Positions 37,737-47,010 are shown, numbered from the stretch's first letter. The stretch is 64,000 nucleotides of DNA from Luteolibacter yonseiensis (GCF_016595465.1 NZ_JAENIK010000002.1:1-64000); one strand, 5' to 3'. The notes: a model not told the origin generated them from the letters alone. Made by a program: numbers and translations.

Positions 37737-39014
37737 CTATCCGACCAGATCCCCGATTGATCCGAAGTCCGGCGAGAACAGCCGCTTGTAGGTGCGTGCT
37801 GCATAGCCGTCGGTCATGCCCGCGAGGAAATCGCACACGAGGCGGGCCCGCGCCGCTTCGTCCGGCGCGGCCTGGATTTCCGCTGCCGTGTCCGCCGGCA
37901 GGAGTTGGAAATCCTGCCCGTCGATGGTTCCTTCGGAAATGTATCGCTGCCCCAGCACTTCCCACAACTGCCGCAGCATGCGGCTGCCCTTGTGTTCGAG
38001 CTGTTTCAACTGGGGTGAGAGGAACACCACCTCGAAGGCCAGTTTCTTGAAGAGCCGGGACTCCGCTTTCACCGACTCATCGATGACGAGCCGGTAACGG
38101 TAGCGGTTCGTGGTGCCGCTGAGGAAATTCACATCCGTCACCAGTTGGGTGGACTGGATGTATTTCCCGATGCGTTTGCCGACGAAGGGATCCACCCGCC
38201 GCCTGCGGATGGCTTTCATCAGGTCGCCCAGCGGCGTGCCGTCCCCGGTGTCGGCTCCCTGTTTTTCCGCCCAGGCTTCGATTTTCTCGATGTTGAGGAA
38301 TCCCGCGCGCACGCTGTCGGAGAGGTCGTTGAGCGAGTAGGCCGTGTCGTCCGCCCAGTCCATCACCTGGCACTCGATGGACTTGAACGTGTCCCGGGTC
38401 TTCCCGGGCGTGAGTTCCAGCGGGAAATCATTTCCGCCCATCGCCCAGTCGAGGTGGGCGTGTTGTTCGTCGTAGATGAAGTGGTGCTCGGGCTGGTTTC
38501 CCAATTCCGTCCACAGCGACTTGTATTTCAGCACGCCGTCGAGGAACGCGCGTGTGGGGTCCATGCCGCTGCGGCGGGCGGAGAAGATCCGCTCGGTCAG
38601 TAGCCGCAGCGTCTGGGCGTTTCCCTCGAAGCCTCCGTAGTCCCGCATCAGGTGGTTCAGCGTGCGCTCGCCCGCGTGGCCGAAGGGAGGGTGCCCGAGA
38701 TCGTGCGAAAGGCAGATGGCTTCGATGAGATCGGCATCGATGAAGAAGTCATCACCCAGCGGTCCGTCCGGGCGGCTTTTCAACCAGTAGGAAATCGATT
38801 TCCCGATCTGCGCGACCTCCAGCGAATGAGTCAGCCGGGTGCGGTAGAAATCATATTCGCCGCTCCAGAAGACCTGCGTCTTGTTCTGCAGGCGTCGGAA
38901 CGTGGGGGTGTGCAGCACCCGGTCGCGGTCGATCTGGAATGGCGTGCGGTAGTCTCCGTCGCAGGCACCCGAGCGCCGCTCCGTGTCAAAAGCCCCGTAA
39001 AAGCGGTTCAACAT
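37737..39014 (-). CDS. dgt: dGTP triphosphohydrolase-like HD protein (dNTPase)
   Basis: A 425-residue HD-superfamily dNTPase that splits dGTP or other dNTPs into nucleoside and triphosphate. R-D-R-V-L-H-T-P-T-F-R-R-L, Q-V-F, R-L-T-H-S-L-E-V (H63) and the metal-binding S-H-D-L-G-H-P-P-F-G-H-A-G-E (H104-D105) are present, as is D-W-A-D-D-T-A-Y-S at about 240 with the distal aspartate. The length is within the bacterial range. These enzymes control dNTP pools and can limit phage; here the neighbourhood (hpt, upp, purB) suggests housekeeping. Confidence 0.94.
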   Translation of the reverse strand: MLNRFYGAFDTERRSGACDGDYRTPFQIDRDRVLHTPTFRRLQNKTQVFWSGEYDFYRTRLTHSLEVAQIGKSISYWLKSRPDGPLGDDFFIDADLIEAICLSHDLGHPPFGHAGERTLNHLMRDYGGFEGNAQTLRLLTERIFSARRSGMDPTRAFLDGVLKYKSLWTELGNQPEHHFIYDEQHAHLDWAMGGNDFPLELTPGKTRDTFKSIECQVMDWADDTAYSLNDLSDSVRAGFLNIEKIEAWAEKQGADTGDGTPLGDLMKAIRRRRVDPFVGKRIGKYIQSTQLVTDVNFLSGTTNRYRYRLVIDESVKAESRLFKKLAFEVVFLSPQLKQLEHKGSRMLRQLWEVLGQRYISEGTIDGQDFQLLPADTAAEIQAAPDEAARARLVCDFLAGMTDGYAARTYKRLFSPDFGSIGDLVG

Positions 39015-39074
39015 TTGCCGGAGACTACCGGCTTCGTGAAATCCGGCAATCCCAACCTTGCGTCAATCTGCCGG

Positions 39075-39257
39075 TCAGGCTTCCCACCAATGGCGTTTCG
39101 CGAGCCGCTCCGACCGGATGTCGGTTTTCAACCGGTTTCCGCAGGCATGAGAAATTCCGCCACCGCTTTGCAGCCAATCCAACGCTTGGAGAGGAGTGCG
39201 ATCCATCGCCGGGCCTTGCGGATCATGGGGAGTGATTGGTGCGGGCGCGTCCTTCAT
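39075..39257 (-). CDS. Possible small protein upstream of dgt
   Basis: A 60-codon frame (begins MKDAPAPITPHDPQGP, ends K-R-H-W-W-E-A) lying 60 bases upstream of dgt on the same strand. The composition is hydrophilic and protein-like (about one third charged), with no transmembrane segment or known motif. A ribosome-binding site is not clear. It could be a short conserved protein or chance; evidence is weak. Confidence 0.3.
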   Translation of the reverse strand: MKDAPAPITPHDPQGPAMDRTPLQALDWLQSGGGISHACGNRLKTDIRSERLAKRHWWEA

Positions 39258-39374
39258 CTGTCGATTTGGAACAATCCTCCCTCGGCCCGTCAAGATTGCT
39301 GCCCGGAAAAATGCCGGAAGATTTGTAATAAAAAGAAAAATGTGCGAGTAAGGCTCGATTGATCTCCTACGACC

Positions 39375-41066
39375 ATGCACTCCCTCAAACGCGCGTTTTT
39401 CTGGCTTTCCGGAGCCGGCACCGAGACTTTGGAACAATGTCCTCCATGGGAGCAGCGCAAATACGTCGCCTTCGGCGCGACGGTTTTGGTGCCCTGCGCC
39501 TTCGCTTTCATCGCGTGCGCCTACGCGCTCTCGACACTCACCGACAACGCCCGCGTCATTTACCCGGTGGCCGCGGTGTGGGCCTTCATCATCCTCACCA
39601 TCGACCGCGCGCTGCTTGCCAGCTACCGGCCCTACATGTCTCTTGTGCGCAAGCTGTCGCAGTTCTCGCTGCGTCTCGTGGTGGCGGTCCTGATGGGCAT
39701 CACCATCGCGCACCCGCTGGTGCTGCTGTTGTTCCGCGACACCGTTTCCTCGGTGATCGAAAAAGACCGCGCGGCGGAGATCGAGGTCGTGCGCGGTGGT
39801 TTCGAGAAGCAGAAGGAGAAAATCCGTGGCCAGGTCACGACGCTTGAAACCGCTCTGGCCGAGCAGCGCGCGAAGTGGAACGAGTCGTTCCAGGCGAAGT
39901 TCATCATCCAGGAAACGGAGGAGGCGAAATCGGCGATCCCGGGCCTGACCTCGGAACAACAGACCGAGCTGAAAGCGGCGATTGATGAAGGGACCGCGCC
40001 ATTCCGCGAACGCCTCACCGCCATCGAGAAACAATCCGACGAACTCACCCCGCAATACGCCAAGCTCCAGTCCGAACTGGGATTCTGGCAGGCGGAGTTC
40101 GAACGCGAGCTCAACGGCCAACGCTCGGGCATGAAAGGGGAGGGGCCGCGCGCCCGCTCCGTCCGCTCCGACCAGCTCGAACCGCGGCGCGAGGAGTCGA
40201 AGCGCCTCGGCGGATTGCTCGAGCATCTTACCGCGGAAAAATCCACCCTTCAAACCCAGTCACGCCAGGCGGAGGCCGCCGCGATCAAGCAGTTTGAAAC
40301 CAAGCTCGCGGAGATCGCCGCCGCGAACAGGGTCGAGGCGGAGCGCGTCGCCGGACTGAAGCAGAAAGTGGAGAACGACCAGGCCGGGCAGTTCGTCACC
40401 CAGCAGAACTCCCTGCGCGAGACGATCAAGCAACAGATCGACACCCGCCTCGCCGAGCTCAACCGCACGCAGGGCGAACTGGCCGCCGTGGCCACCGAGG
40501 AAGCCAACCGCCTCGCCGCGATGCGTGCCGAACCGCGTCGGGACATCCTCACCCAGACCCTCGCGCTGCACGCCCTTTTCAAGGCGGGCAACGAGGGCGG
40601 ACAATTCGCCTTTTACACCTACATCGTTCTCACGCTGCTCTTCATGTTGGTGGATACCATCCCGCTGATCGTGAAATTTTTCACCAAGCCGGGTCCATAT
40701 GACACCTTGGTGGACCGCGACGAGATCACGTTCGACTCCGAGCACCGCGCCTTCCGCCAGAGCCGCGTGCGCTACATGGAGCAGCTTTCCACCGGGAACC
40801 TCATCGCCGTGACACGCAACCAACGCCTGGAACACGCGCTGGTGGACGGCGTGGAGCACACCCGCGCCGCGAGGGAGTTCCTGGATTCACTCATCGAAAT
40901 GGAAAAGGCCTTCGCCGAGAAAATGAAGCTCGAGGAGCAGACCATCGGCGTGGCGGAGAGCGACAAGCGCGCCGCGCTGGAAGCGATCAAGAAGCGTTTC
41001 TATGACGACCTGAACCATCGCATGGAAATCTTCTTCTCTTCAAGGCACGTGCCGGAGGGAGTGTGA
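39375..41066 (+). CDS. DUF4407 membrane/coiled-coil protein
   Basis: A 563-residue protein. Three transmembrane segments near residues 33-52, 62-80 and 98-118, then a long charged coiled-coil of about 260 residues rich in E, K, Q and A (residues 130-400), a fourth segment at about 413-432 (Y-T-Y-I-V-L-T-L-L-F-M-L-V) and a cytoplasmic charged tail. The order fits DUF4407. The N-terminus W-L-S-G-A-G-T-E-T-L is the family's opening motif. Its role is not known; the shape suggests a sensor or scaffold spanning the inner membrane. Confidence 0.9.
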   Translation: MHSLKRAFFWLSGAGTETLEQCPPWEQRKYVAFGATVLVPCAFAFIACAYALSTLTDNARVIYPVAAVWAFIILTIDRALLASYRPYMSLVRKLSQFSLRLVVAVLMGITIAHPLVLLLFRDTVSSVIEKDRAAEIEVVRGGFEKQKEKIRGQVTTLETALAEQRAKWNESFQAKFIIQETEEAKSAIPGLTSEQQTELKAAIDEGTAPFRERLTAIEKQSDELTPQYAKLQSELGFWQAEFERELNGQRSGMKGEGPRARSVRSDQLEPRREESKRLGGLLEHLTAEKSTLQTQSRQAEAAAIKQFETKLAEIAAANRVEAERVAGLKQKVENDQAGQFVTQQNSLRETIKQQIDTRLAELNRTQGELAAVATEEANRLAAMRAEPRRDILTQTLALHALFKAGNEGGQFAFYTYIVLTLLFMLVDTIPLIVKFFTKPGPYDTLVDRDEITFDSEHRAFRQSRVRYMEQLSTGNLIAVTRNQRLEHALVDGVEHTRAAREFLDSLIEMEKAFAEKMKLEEQTIGVAESDKRAALEAIKKRFYDDLNHRMEIFFSSRHVPEGV

Positions 41067-41166
41067 AATTGGAGCGCGGAATTCATTCTGCGCGAAAACT
41101 CGATGCGGGGATCTAATACCAGTTTCCGGAAATAAAGTGACGATTGGAGCCGGCGAAGCTTTCGGA

Positions 41167-41341
41167 ATGCGCGCAGCTCGCCGCCGCTTTCCGTAGTCAG
41201 CTTGCTGACATGGCGGAACCAAAGCGGATCATTGATTGCTCCGCAGGCTGTCGCACAAGGGGAGGCGCGACCTATGAATTCGAGCCTCCGTTCCGGCCAG
41301 CGAGCTGGCAGACGAAAGCGGCGGCGAGCCGCACGCAGTCC
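41167..41341. repeat. Inverted pair of REP-like elements (BIME-type)
   Basis: Copy 1 (41167-41215, plus) and copy 2 (41293-41341, minus) share TGCG-GC(A/G)GCTCGCCGCCGC followed by a second small palindrome CAGCT(T/C)GCTG. The same element flanks the RAYT gene at 60882-60931 and 61855-61907. Confidence 0.7.
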
Positions 41342-41482
41342 ACGGAGCCGCGACTCGGGATCAAGTCACCTTATTTATGAAAAATGGTATAACTTAAATC
41401 TGGCGATCCGGTAAAGGAGCCCCAATCTCTGCGAATCAACAAAATCCGCTCACTCCTCGTCCCCACCGCCAGTGCCGCCGAT

Positions 41483-41998
41483 TTGCGGAAGGCCGCGTTA
41501 CTTTCGTTCGGCGGCGTTTTGATCGCGGGAGGCTTCGGCATCCTCCACGATCAGGTCACCTACACGATTTCCCCGGAATACTTCACGCGGATGAAGTTCG
41601 ATCAATTCCGCTGGGCGGATGTCGGGCTGCCGGAGCGCGTGTTTGTCGCGGAGATTGGTTTTCTCGCGACATGGTGGGTCGGCTTGATCGCTGCCTGGTT
41701 TCTCGCGCGGATCGCGATGCGGAAATTTGAATCGCCGGAAAAACGGGTGATGCAGGCAATGGCGGTCATGGTCGGAATCACGCTCGCCTTTGGTGCGCTC
41801 GGCTATTTCCTCGGGCCTGCGATGTTTGAAAACCGCAAGGACTGGCTCTACGCGCTTCGGGAGATGAAGGTGACGGATCTGAATGCGTTCTATCAGGTAT
41901 CCGGAATCCACCTCGGGAGCTACGCGGGAGCGTTGATCGGATGGATCACGATGATGGTGTGCTTTTTGAAGGCGCGGGACGGACGGCCGCGGATTTGA
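41483..41998 (+). CDS. Hypothetical four-helix membrane protein
   Basis: A 171-residue protein with about four transmembrane segments: A-L-L-S-F-G-G-V-L-I-A-G-G-F-G-I-L-H-D, F-L-A-T-W-W-V-G-L-I-A-A-W-F, A-V-M-V-G-I-T-L-A-F-G-A-L-G-Y-F-L and S-Y-A-G-A-L-I-G-W-I-T-M-M-V. An H-D-Q-x-T-Y-T-I-S-P-E-Y-F motif after the first helix recurs in uncharacterised bacterial membrane proteins. The start is uncertain: a TTG at 41483 is possible and the frame continues upstream (L-R-I-N-K-I-R). No function assigned. Confidence 0.7.
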   Translation: MRKAALLSFGGVLIAGGFGILHDQVTYTISPEYFTRMKFDQFRWADVGLPERVFVAEIGFLATWWVGLIAAWFLARIAMRKFESPEKRVMQAMAVMVGITLAFGALGYFLGPAMFENRKDWLYALREMKVTDLNAFYQVSGIHLGSYAGALIGWITMMVCFLKARDGRPRI

Positions 41999-42010
41999 GA
42001 ATGGCGGCTA

Positions 42011-42158
42011 TGGAGTGCGGCGGGAAGCTACATGCGTCAGCGCCAAGCCGGATGCTTCATCGTCGTGATGAAACATTGCCGTGGATATTTAGCCCCCGGG
42101 GCTCCGGTTTATCCATCGCTCTGTCGCCACACTCCATCAGCAGCCTTCCCGCACTCCA
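42011..42158. repeat. Intergenic block with inverted ends
   Basis: TGGAGTGCGGCGGGAAG at 42011-42027 is inverted at 42145-42158 (cttcccgcactcca, three bases missing), and both ends lie next to 'atggcgg'. Inside are two smaller palindromes (ttcatc...gatgaa; agccccCggggct). It looks like a folded or mobile intergenic repeat, not a gene. Confidence 0.5.
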
Positions 42159-42224
42159 TGGCGGGGAAGGTGGCGATTTTGTTCAGCACCGATGGTGCCT
42201 CGGCGTTACCTAAGGGGTGATTAA

Positions 42225-43646
42225 TCAGCCCAGCGCTTCCATCAGGTGTCCGAAGACATCCGAGTTCTTCACCATCCCGGCGAACCGGTCCGACTGGGGA
42301 CCCAGGGCGGAGACGAGGGTGGGATCGGAGGTGTGGCTGGTGCCGGTCCAGCCGATGGCGGTGCGGTTGCCGGCGAACTGGCCCAGCAGCCCTTCCGGCT
42401 TGCTGAGTTGTTCGTTCCATTCCACGACGGGATGCTTCTGGAAAATCTCGATGAGCGCGGTGGCTTCGTCGGGCTTGAGCGTGAAGTCGAGGTTCTCCTT
42501 GATGAGCTTGGTGAGCTGTCCGGCATCGCCGTCCTTGATTTTTTCCCATTCGCCGAAGAGGCGCTCGTAGGACGACTTCATGTTCGCGATGCGGGCGAAG
42601 CGCTTGGTCGTGTCGGTGTAGGCGTTTCCGGTGCCGTTGAGGCCGGGATTGGCATTGCCGTGGTCGCTGGTGACGACCAGCAGGACGTCATCGCGTTTGG
42701 CGATGAGCACGAGCACCGCGGCGAGCGCGTCGTCGAAGGCGAGTTGCTCGTTGAGGAGCGCCCCGATGTCGTTCAGGTGCGCGGCGTGGTCGATGCGGGC
42801 GCCCTCGATCTGGAGAAGGAAAGGCTTGTCGCTGGCGAGGAAACGCGTGAGCGCGGCTTGCGACATTTCGGTGAGCGTGGGCACCGCCTTGGCCATCTCG
42901 GCGTTCTGGTCGCGGTCGATGGTGAAGGGAAGGTGGCCGCGGGTGAAGGTGCCGAGCAGCTTTTCCTCACGGGCGGCGAGCAGTCCGTCGCGGTTGCTGA
43001 CGACACCGTAGCCCGCTTTGGCGAAGTCCCCGGAGAGGTCGCGCTTGTCCCCGCGGTCCTTGCCGTTGAAGTGGCCGGAGCCACCGCCGAGAATGACGTC
43101 CACGCGGTCGAGGTATTGCGGGGCGATGTCGTCCTCGTCACCGCGCTTCGCGGTGGTGGCGGCGAACCCTGCAGGGGTGGCGTGGGTGATGGTGGCGGTG
43201 CTCACCAGCCCGATGCGCACGTCCTTTTTCTTCAGGATGGCGGCGATGGGCGTGATTTCCTTGCCGTCGGGAGAAACGTTGATCGCGCCATTGTTCACGC
43301 GCTGGCCACCGCCCCACGCACTGGAGGCCGCGGCGGAGTCCGTCACCATGGAGTTCGCCGATGCGGTATCCATCAGGCCGCGGGCGGCGTTGCGGTCATT
43401 CATCAGCGACCACCACTGGGTCCCCTTGTTACGGGTGAGTTTGGAATAGGACTCGGCGAGGGTGAGCACGCCGGGGCTCATGCCGTCCGAAACCATGAAA
43501 ATGACGCCGCGCACCTTGCCGGCCGGTTTTCCCGTGGACTCGGCGGTGGCGATGGAATTGGAGAAAAGCGCGGCGGCGGAAGTGAGTGACGCGGCCTTGA
43601 GCCAATCCCGGCGACCGATTTCAGATGACGTGGAGTGTGTGTTCAT
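42225..43646 (-). CDS. Alkaline phosphatase (PhoA-type), Tat-exported
   Basis: A 473-residue metal-dependent phosphomonoesterase. Twin-arginine signal I-G-R-R-D-W-L-K-A-A-S-L near residue 10. Conserved segments: F-M-V-S-D-G-M-S, the nucleophile region V-T-D-S-A-A-A-S-S-A-W with the phosphorylated serine, A-R-I-D-H-A-A-H, and T-S-D-H-G-N-A-N-P-G with metal-binding histidine. The start at 43646 gives the complete Tat signal; the 43718 alternative adds 24 residues. Single gene, with one base-pair-level gap of about 70 bases to the neighbour upstream. Together with the phosphodiesterases it indicates phosphoester scavenging. Confidence 0.95.
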   Translation of the reverse strand: MNTHSTSSEIGRRDWLKAASLTSAAALFSNSIATAESTGKPAGKVRGVIFMVSDGMSPGVLTLAESYSKLTRNKGTQWWSLMNDRNAARGLMDTASANSMVTDSAAASSAWGGGQRVNNGAINVSPDGKEITPIAAILKKKDVRIGLVSTATITHATPAGFAATTAKRGDEDDIAPQYLDRVDVILGGGSGHFNGKDRGDKRDLSGDFAKAGYGVVSNRDGLLAAREEKLLGTFTRGHLPFTIDRDQNAEMAKAVPTLTEMSQAALTRFLASDKPFLLQIEGARIDHAAHLNDIGALLNEQLAFDDALAAVLVLIAKRDDVLLVVTSDHGNANPGLNGTGNAYTDTTKRFARIANMKSSYERLFGEWEKIKDGDAGQLTKLIKENLDFTLKPDEATALIEIFQKHPVVEWNEQLSKPEGLLGQFAGNRTAIGWTGTSHTSDPTLVSALGPQSDRFAGMVKNSDVFGHLMEALG

Positions 43647-43719
43647 GTGGCGATTCTTAGCACCACCGGCGACGGCGGCAAGAGCCATGGAACGCGCCGA
43701 ATGCGACGTTTCTGTCACT

Positions 43720-44994
43720 TCACTCCGGTTTGGCCCGCCGCAGCGCGGGGATCATGCCGACCCACGTGCTGCCCACACCCAGCAGGATGATGATGCCGAA
43801 ACAGAGATCCGCGGTGCCCTCCAGCATGTCCCGTCCGGGGTGTGCTGCCACGTCCACGGCCATCACGGCCCCGAAAACGAGGATCGCCACGGAGATGAGT
43901 CCGAAGACCATCCGACCGATGCGCGAGGGATTGGTGAACACCATGGAGACCGGCAGGGTGGCGATCATCATGGCGCCTCCGACGACGCCGGCAGGCTGAA
44001 TCCCCAGGGAAAATCCGGCGACCAGCGCGATGAGGCCGCCGAAGAAAAGCCCGCCCATGGCGGCTCCTTCCGCCTTCTCTCCGGGATCGAGTGAAAATCG
44101 GGCGACAGGGTCCCGCAGCAGGAAGAAATTCGCCAGTCCGCCCGCAAGCCAGCTGCCGAAGACAAACAGGAAATACAACAGCACCACCGGAACGACGAGC
44201 ATGGGATGCACGGTGGCGGCCAGGTTGCGGAGGACCCTGAATCCGACAATCATCCCGATGACGATGAGAAGCTGGTTGTTCTTGCTGAAGCGCTGGAGGA
44301 AAAACGTCCACTTCAGGAAGAGCCGGAAGAACGCCGAACGGGCGCGGTAGGATTGCTTCAGCCCGTCGCGGGCGTATTCCATCTGGGGGTCGATGCGGAG
44401 GCATTCCTTGAAATGGTTTTCCGCACCCTTGATGTCGCCGCGCTGGAGGGCGGCCCAGCCGGAGTTCGCGAAGGAGAACGCGTTCTCGGGATCCCGTTCG
44501 AGGCGGCGCCTCGACTCGTCCTCCGATTCGTCCAGACGGTTCTGGAGCCGCAGCGCGAGGGAGAGGAGATTGGAGGCGGATTCGTCGTCGGCGTCCAGGC
44601 CCAGGGAGATGCGCGCACATGCCTCCGCCTCCTTCCACCGGCGGAGGCCGATGAGGGCGAGGCACTTCGAATTCCATGCGTGGCCGAATTCCGGATCGAG
44701 AGAGATGGCGGACTCGGCGAGCGGCAGGGCTTCCTTCTGCCGTTCCAGTTCGGAGAGAATGCGGGACTGCAACGAGAGAGGGTAGGGATGCGACGGCAGC
44801 AGTCCGGTGGCGGTGCGCGCGTCCTCAAGCGCGAGCTGGCGCTGGCCCGGAATCTCGCAACGGTTCAGTGCCAGCTCGATGAATGCGGACGGATCCTCCG
44901 GCTGGTGGGCCAGATGGGAGAGCAGCATCGCGACGGCTTCCTCATGGCGGCCGCGTTCGCGCAGGAGACGGGCACGGGCGAAGTCGGAGCTCAT
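43720..44994 (-). CDS. TPR protein with C-terminal membrane domain
   Basis: A 424-residue protein. Residues 1-215 are tetratricopeptide repeats (A-L-P-L-A-E-S-A-I-S-L-D-P-E-F-G-H-A-W-N-S, then A-E-N-H-F-K-E-C-L-R-I-D-P). From about 230 onward there are five or six transmembrane helices in a Yip1-like layout. The start overlaps the stop of the AAA+ gene upstream (ATGA at 44991-44994), so the two are coupled. It could anchor a partner ATPase at the membrane; this is inferred from coupling only. The start at 44994 is preferred over 45081 for this reason. Confidence 0.85.
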   Translation of the reverse strand: MSSDFARARLLRERGRHEEAVAMLLSHLAHQPEDPSAFIELALNRCEIPGQRQLALEDARTATGLLPSHPYPLSLQSRILSELERQKEALPLAESAISLDPEFGHAWNSKCLALIGLRRWKEAEACARISLGLDADDESASNLLSLALRLQNRLDESEDESRRRLERDPENAFSFANSGWAALQRGDIKGAENHFKECLRIDPQMEYARDGLKQSYRARSAFFRLFLKWTFFLQRFSKNNQLLIVIGMIVGFRVLRNLAATVHPMLVVPVVLLYFLFVFGSWLAGGLANFFLLRDPVARFSLDPGEKAEGAAMGGLFFGGLIALVAGFSLGIQPAGVVGGAMMIATLPVSMVFTNPSRIGRMVFGLISVAILVFGAVMAVDVAAHPGRDMLEGTADLCFGIIILLGVGSTWVGMIPALRRAKPE

Positions 44995-46364
44995 TTTTTC
45001 AGTCCCATGTAGGTGAGGATATCGTCGTAGAATCCGCTCTGGTTGGCGTAGAGCGCGTGGTTTTTCGCGCTCTCGAACCATTTTTTGGTCGATGGCTTCA
45101 CGTTTTTCGCCGCGTTCGCCAGCATCTTGCCGGTGACGGGGACCATGTTGCCCTTGCGCATCGCTTCGGTGAGCGCGGCTTCGGTGGCTTGGTCGAAGAC
45201 GGCTTTCAGGTCCGCTCCGGAAAATCCCTCGGTGCGTTTCGCCACGTCGGCGGGATCGAAATCCGCCAGAGGTTTGCCCTTGGCGTGGATCTTCGCGATT
45301 TCCTCACGCGCGGCCCGGTCCGGCGGCGGGACAAAGATGATGCGGTCGAAGCGGCCGGGACGCAGGAACGCGCTGTCGAGCTGCCACGGCGCGTTGGTCG
45401 CGCCGAGGATGAGCAGGTCGTCATTCTGCGCCTGCGCTCCGTCGAGCTCGGAGAGGAACTGGTTCACCAGCGTCCGCCCCGCGGACTGGCGCATGTCGCG
45501 GCGGTCCGCGGCGAGCGCGTCGGTTTCGTCGAAAAACAGAACCGATGGGCGTGACTTGCGCGCGAGCTCGAAAATCTTGTGCAGCTTCTGCTCGGACTCG
45601 CCCATGTACATGTCGAGGATCTGGTGCAGGCCCACCGCGAGGAAGGTGGCGTCGATCTCGCCCGCCGTCGCCTGCGCCATCAGTGTCTTGCCGCAGCCGG
45701 GAGGGCCGTAAAGCAGCACTCCGCCGCCCGCTTTTTTCCCGTAGGCGGCGAAAAGATCGGGGTTTTTCAGGGGATGGATGATCTTCATCCGGATGTCGTC
45801 CTTGACCTGCTCCATGCCGCCGACATCGGAAAACTTAAGGTCCGACTTCACCTTGAAATCGATCCCGAGATCCAGTGCGGCGGCGGCATCCAGACCCTCG
45901 AATGCCGCGTCGTCGTCGTCTTCCGCATCACGGATGTCGCCGTTGGATGTCATCACGCCACGCCTGGTTCCTCCCGCGCGGAGGATTTCCTCCAGCAGGG
46001 AATCGTCGGCCTGCGAGCGGTCAAGCTCCACCGCCCGGTCGTAATATTGGCGGGCTTTCGAAGGTTCTCCCTCCTCCTGGGAGAGACGTGCCCGCAGCAG
46101 CCAGGCCGCCGCGAATCCCGGATGCCGGATACAGAGATCTTCGAGACGCACGATCGCCTGCGAGCTTTCACCGGAAAAATCCAGCAGCCTTGCGATTCCA
46201 AGCAGCGCATCGCGGTTTCCCGCATCAAGAGCGAGCACCCGGTCCAGCAATTCCCTTGCCTCTCCGATGGCGAACCGGTCTTCCTCCAGCTTCGCCACCA
46301 TCAGCAGCAAAGGAATATTTTCGGGCGAAGCGGCAAGCGCGACACGCAGTGCGTCCAGATCCAT
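44991..46364 (-). CDS. TPR-AAA+ ATPase (classic FtsH/Vps4-like clade)
   Basis: A 457-residue protein. The first ~125 residues are TPR-like; a linker with an acidic run (A-E-D-D-D-D-A) follows. The AAA domain has S-D-V-G-G-M-E-Q-V-K at 179-188, Walker A G-P-P-G-C-G-K-T (220-227), Walker B S-V-L-F-F-D-E-T (274-281), the second region of homology with R-P-G-R-F-D-R, and a terminal helical region. The pattern fits cytoplasmic AAA ATPases of the Cdc48/Vps4 type. It is coupled to the TPR-membrane gene. The substrate is unknown. Confidence 0.92.
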   Translation of the reverse strand: MDLDALRVALAASPENIPLLLMVAKLEEDRFAIGEARELLDRVLALDAGNRDALLGIARLLDFSGESSQAIVRLEDLCIRHPGFAAAWLLRARLSQEEGEPSKARQYYDRAVELDRSQADDSLLEEILRAGGTRRGVMTSNGDIRDAEDDDDAAFEGLDAAAALDLGIDFKVKSDLKFSDVGGMEQVKDDIRMKIIHPLKNPDLFAAYGKKAGGGVLLYGPPGCGKTLMAQATAGEIDATFLAVGLHQILDMYMGESEQKLHKIFELARKSRPSVLFFDETDALAADRRDMRQSAGRTLVNQFLSELDGAQAQNDDLLILGATNAPWQLDSAFLRPGRFDRIIFVPPPDRAAREEIAKIHAKGKPLADFDPADVAKRTEGFSGADLKAVFDQATEAALTEAMRKGNMVPVTGKMLANAAKNVKPSTKKWFESAKNHALYANQSGFYDDILTYMGLKK

Positions 46365-46463
46365 GCCAGAATAAAATGCAGGTCAGGTGATCCCGGCAAG
46401 CGCGGATGTGTGCGGAAAAAAGAGCTGTGCCGCGTTCGTAAGGGAAGCCCGCATGCAGGACTG

Positions 46464-46559
46464 TTAGGGAGCGGCATGCGAACGGATCTGCCGCGCCTTC
46501 TGTTCCAACAGATACAGCGCGCTGCAGATCTCATCCTTGATCGCGAGAAGAACATTCAT
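46464..46559 (-). CDS. Possible 31-residue peptide
   Basis: A short frame beginning MNVLLAIKDEICSALYLLEQ and ending with H-A-A-P. It is amphipathic and helical in composition. No ribosome-binding site is visible and nothing like it is known to me. It lies 23 bases after the hypothetical gene at 46582. Very tentative. Confidence 0.2.
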   Translation of the reverse strand: MNVLLAIKDEICSALYLLEQKARQIRSHAAP

Positions 46560-46581
46560 GGTGGTGATTTTCTGAAATCAA

Positions 46582-46962
46582 TCACATCGCGCGGGCGAGC
46601 TCCCTGCTTTCATGCTCGCCGAAGTCGCCGCGGATCACGGTTGGCTTCAACAAGGAATCGATGAAATCATTCTTCTCGCGGGGATCCCACACGGCCGTCC
46701 GGGAATCCGGATAGAAGGTTCTGAGGCTGTCCATCGCCTCGGGATCCATCACCGAGATCGCCGTATCCACCCTGCCGAAACCGGGCAGATTATCCAAAGG
46801 GTGGTTCAAAAAACGGACTCCCGCCGGGGAGTCGTCACGCACCGCCGAGTGAGGGCGGATCAGGTAGACGTAATGCGATTCGCAGAACTCCTCGCAGAGT
46901 TGTTCCACTTCGGCGTCCATGCCGACATGAGGGGGCTGGATGATGACTAAATTCGGTTTCAT
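46582..46962 (-). CDS. Hypothetical protein
   Basis: A 126-residue cytoplasmic protein, start at 46962 (MKPNLVIIQPPHVGMDAEVE). The N-terminal strand-loop (V-I-I-Q-P-P-H-V-G) and the later V-R-F-L-N-H-P-L-D-N-L-P-G resemble a Rossmann-like domain, similar to the N-terminal half of some glycosyltransferases, but too short to assign. The upstream 50 bases end in a copy of the 85-bp direct repeat also found upstream of the GH43 gene. Confidence 0.65.
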   Translation of the reverse strand: MKPNLVIIQPPHVGMDAEVEQLCEEFCESHYVYLIRPHSAVRDDSPAGVRFLNHPLDNLPGFGRVDTAISVMDPEAMDSLRTFYPDSRTAVWDPREKNDFIDSLLKPTVIRGDFGEHESRELARAM

Positions 46963-47010
46963 GGGGCAGGGTATGGACCTCCCTTGCATTCCGGAAGCCA
47001 ATCCGCCGAT

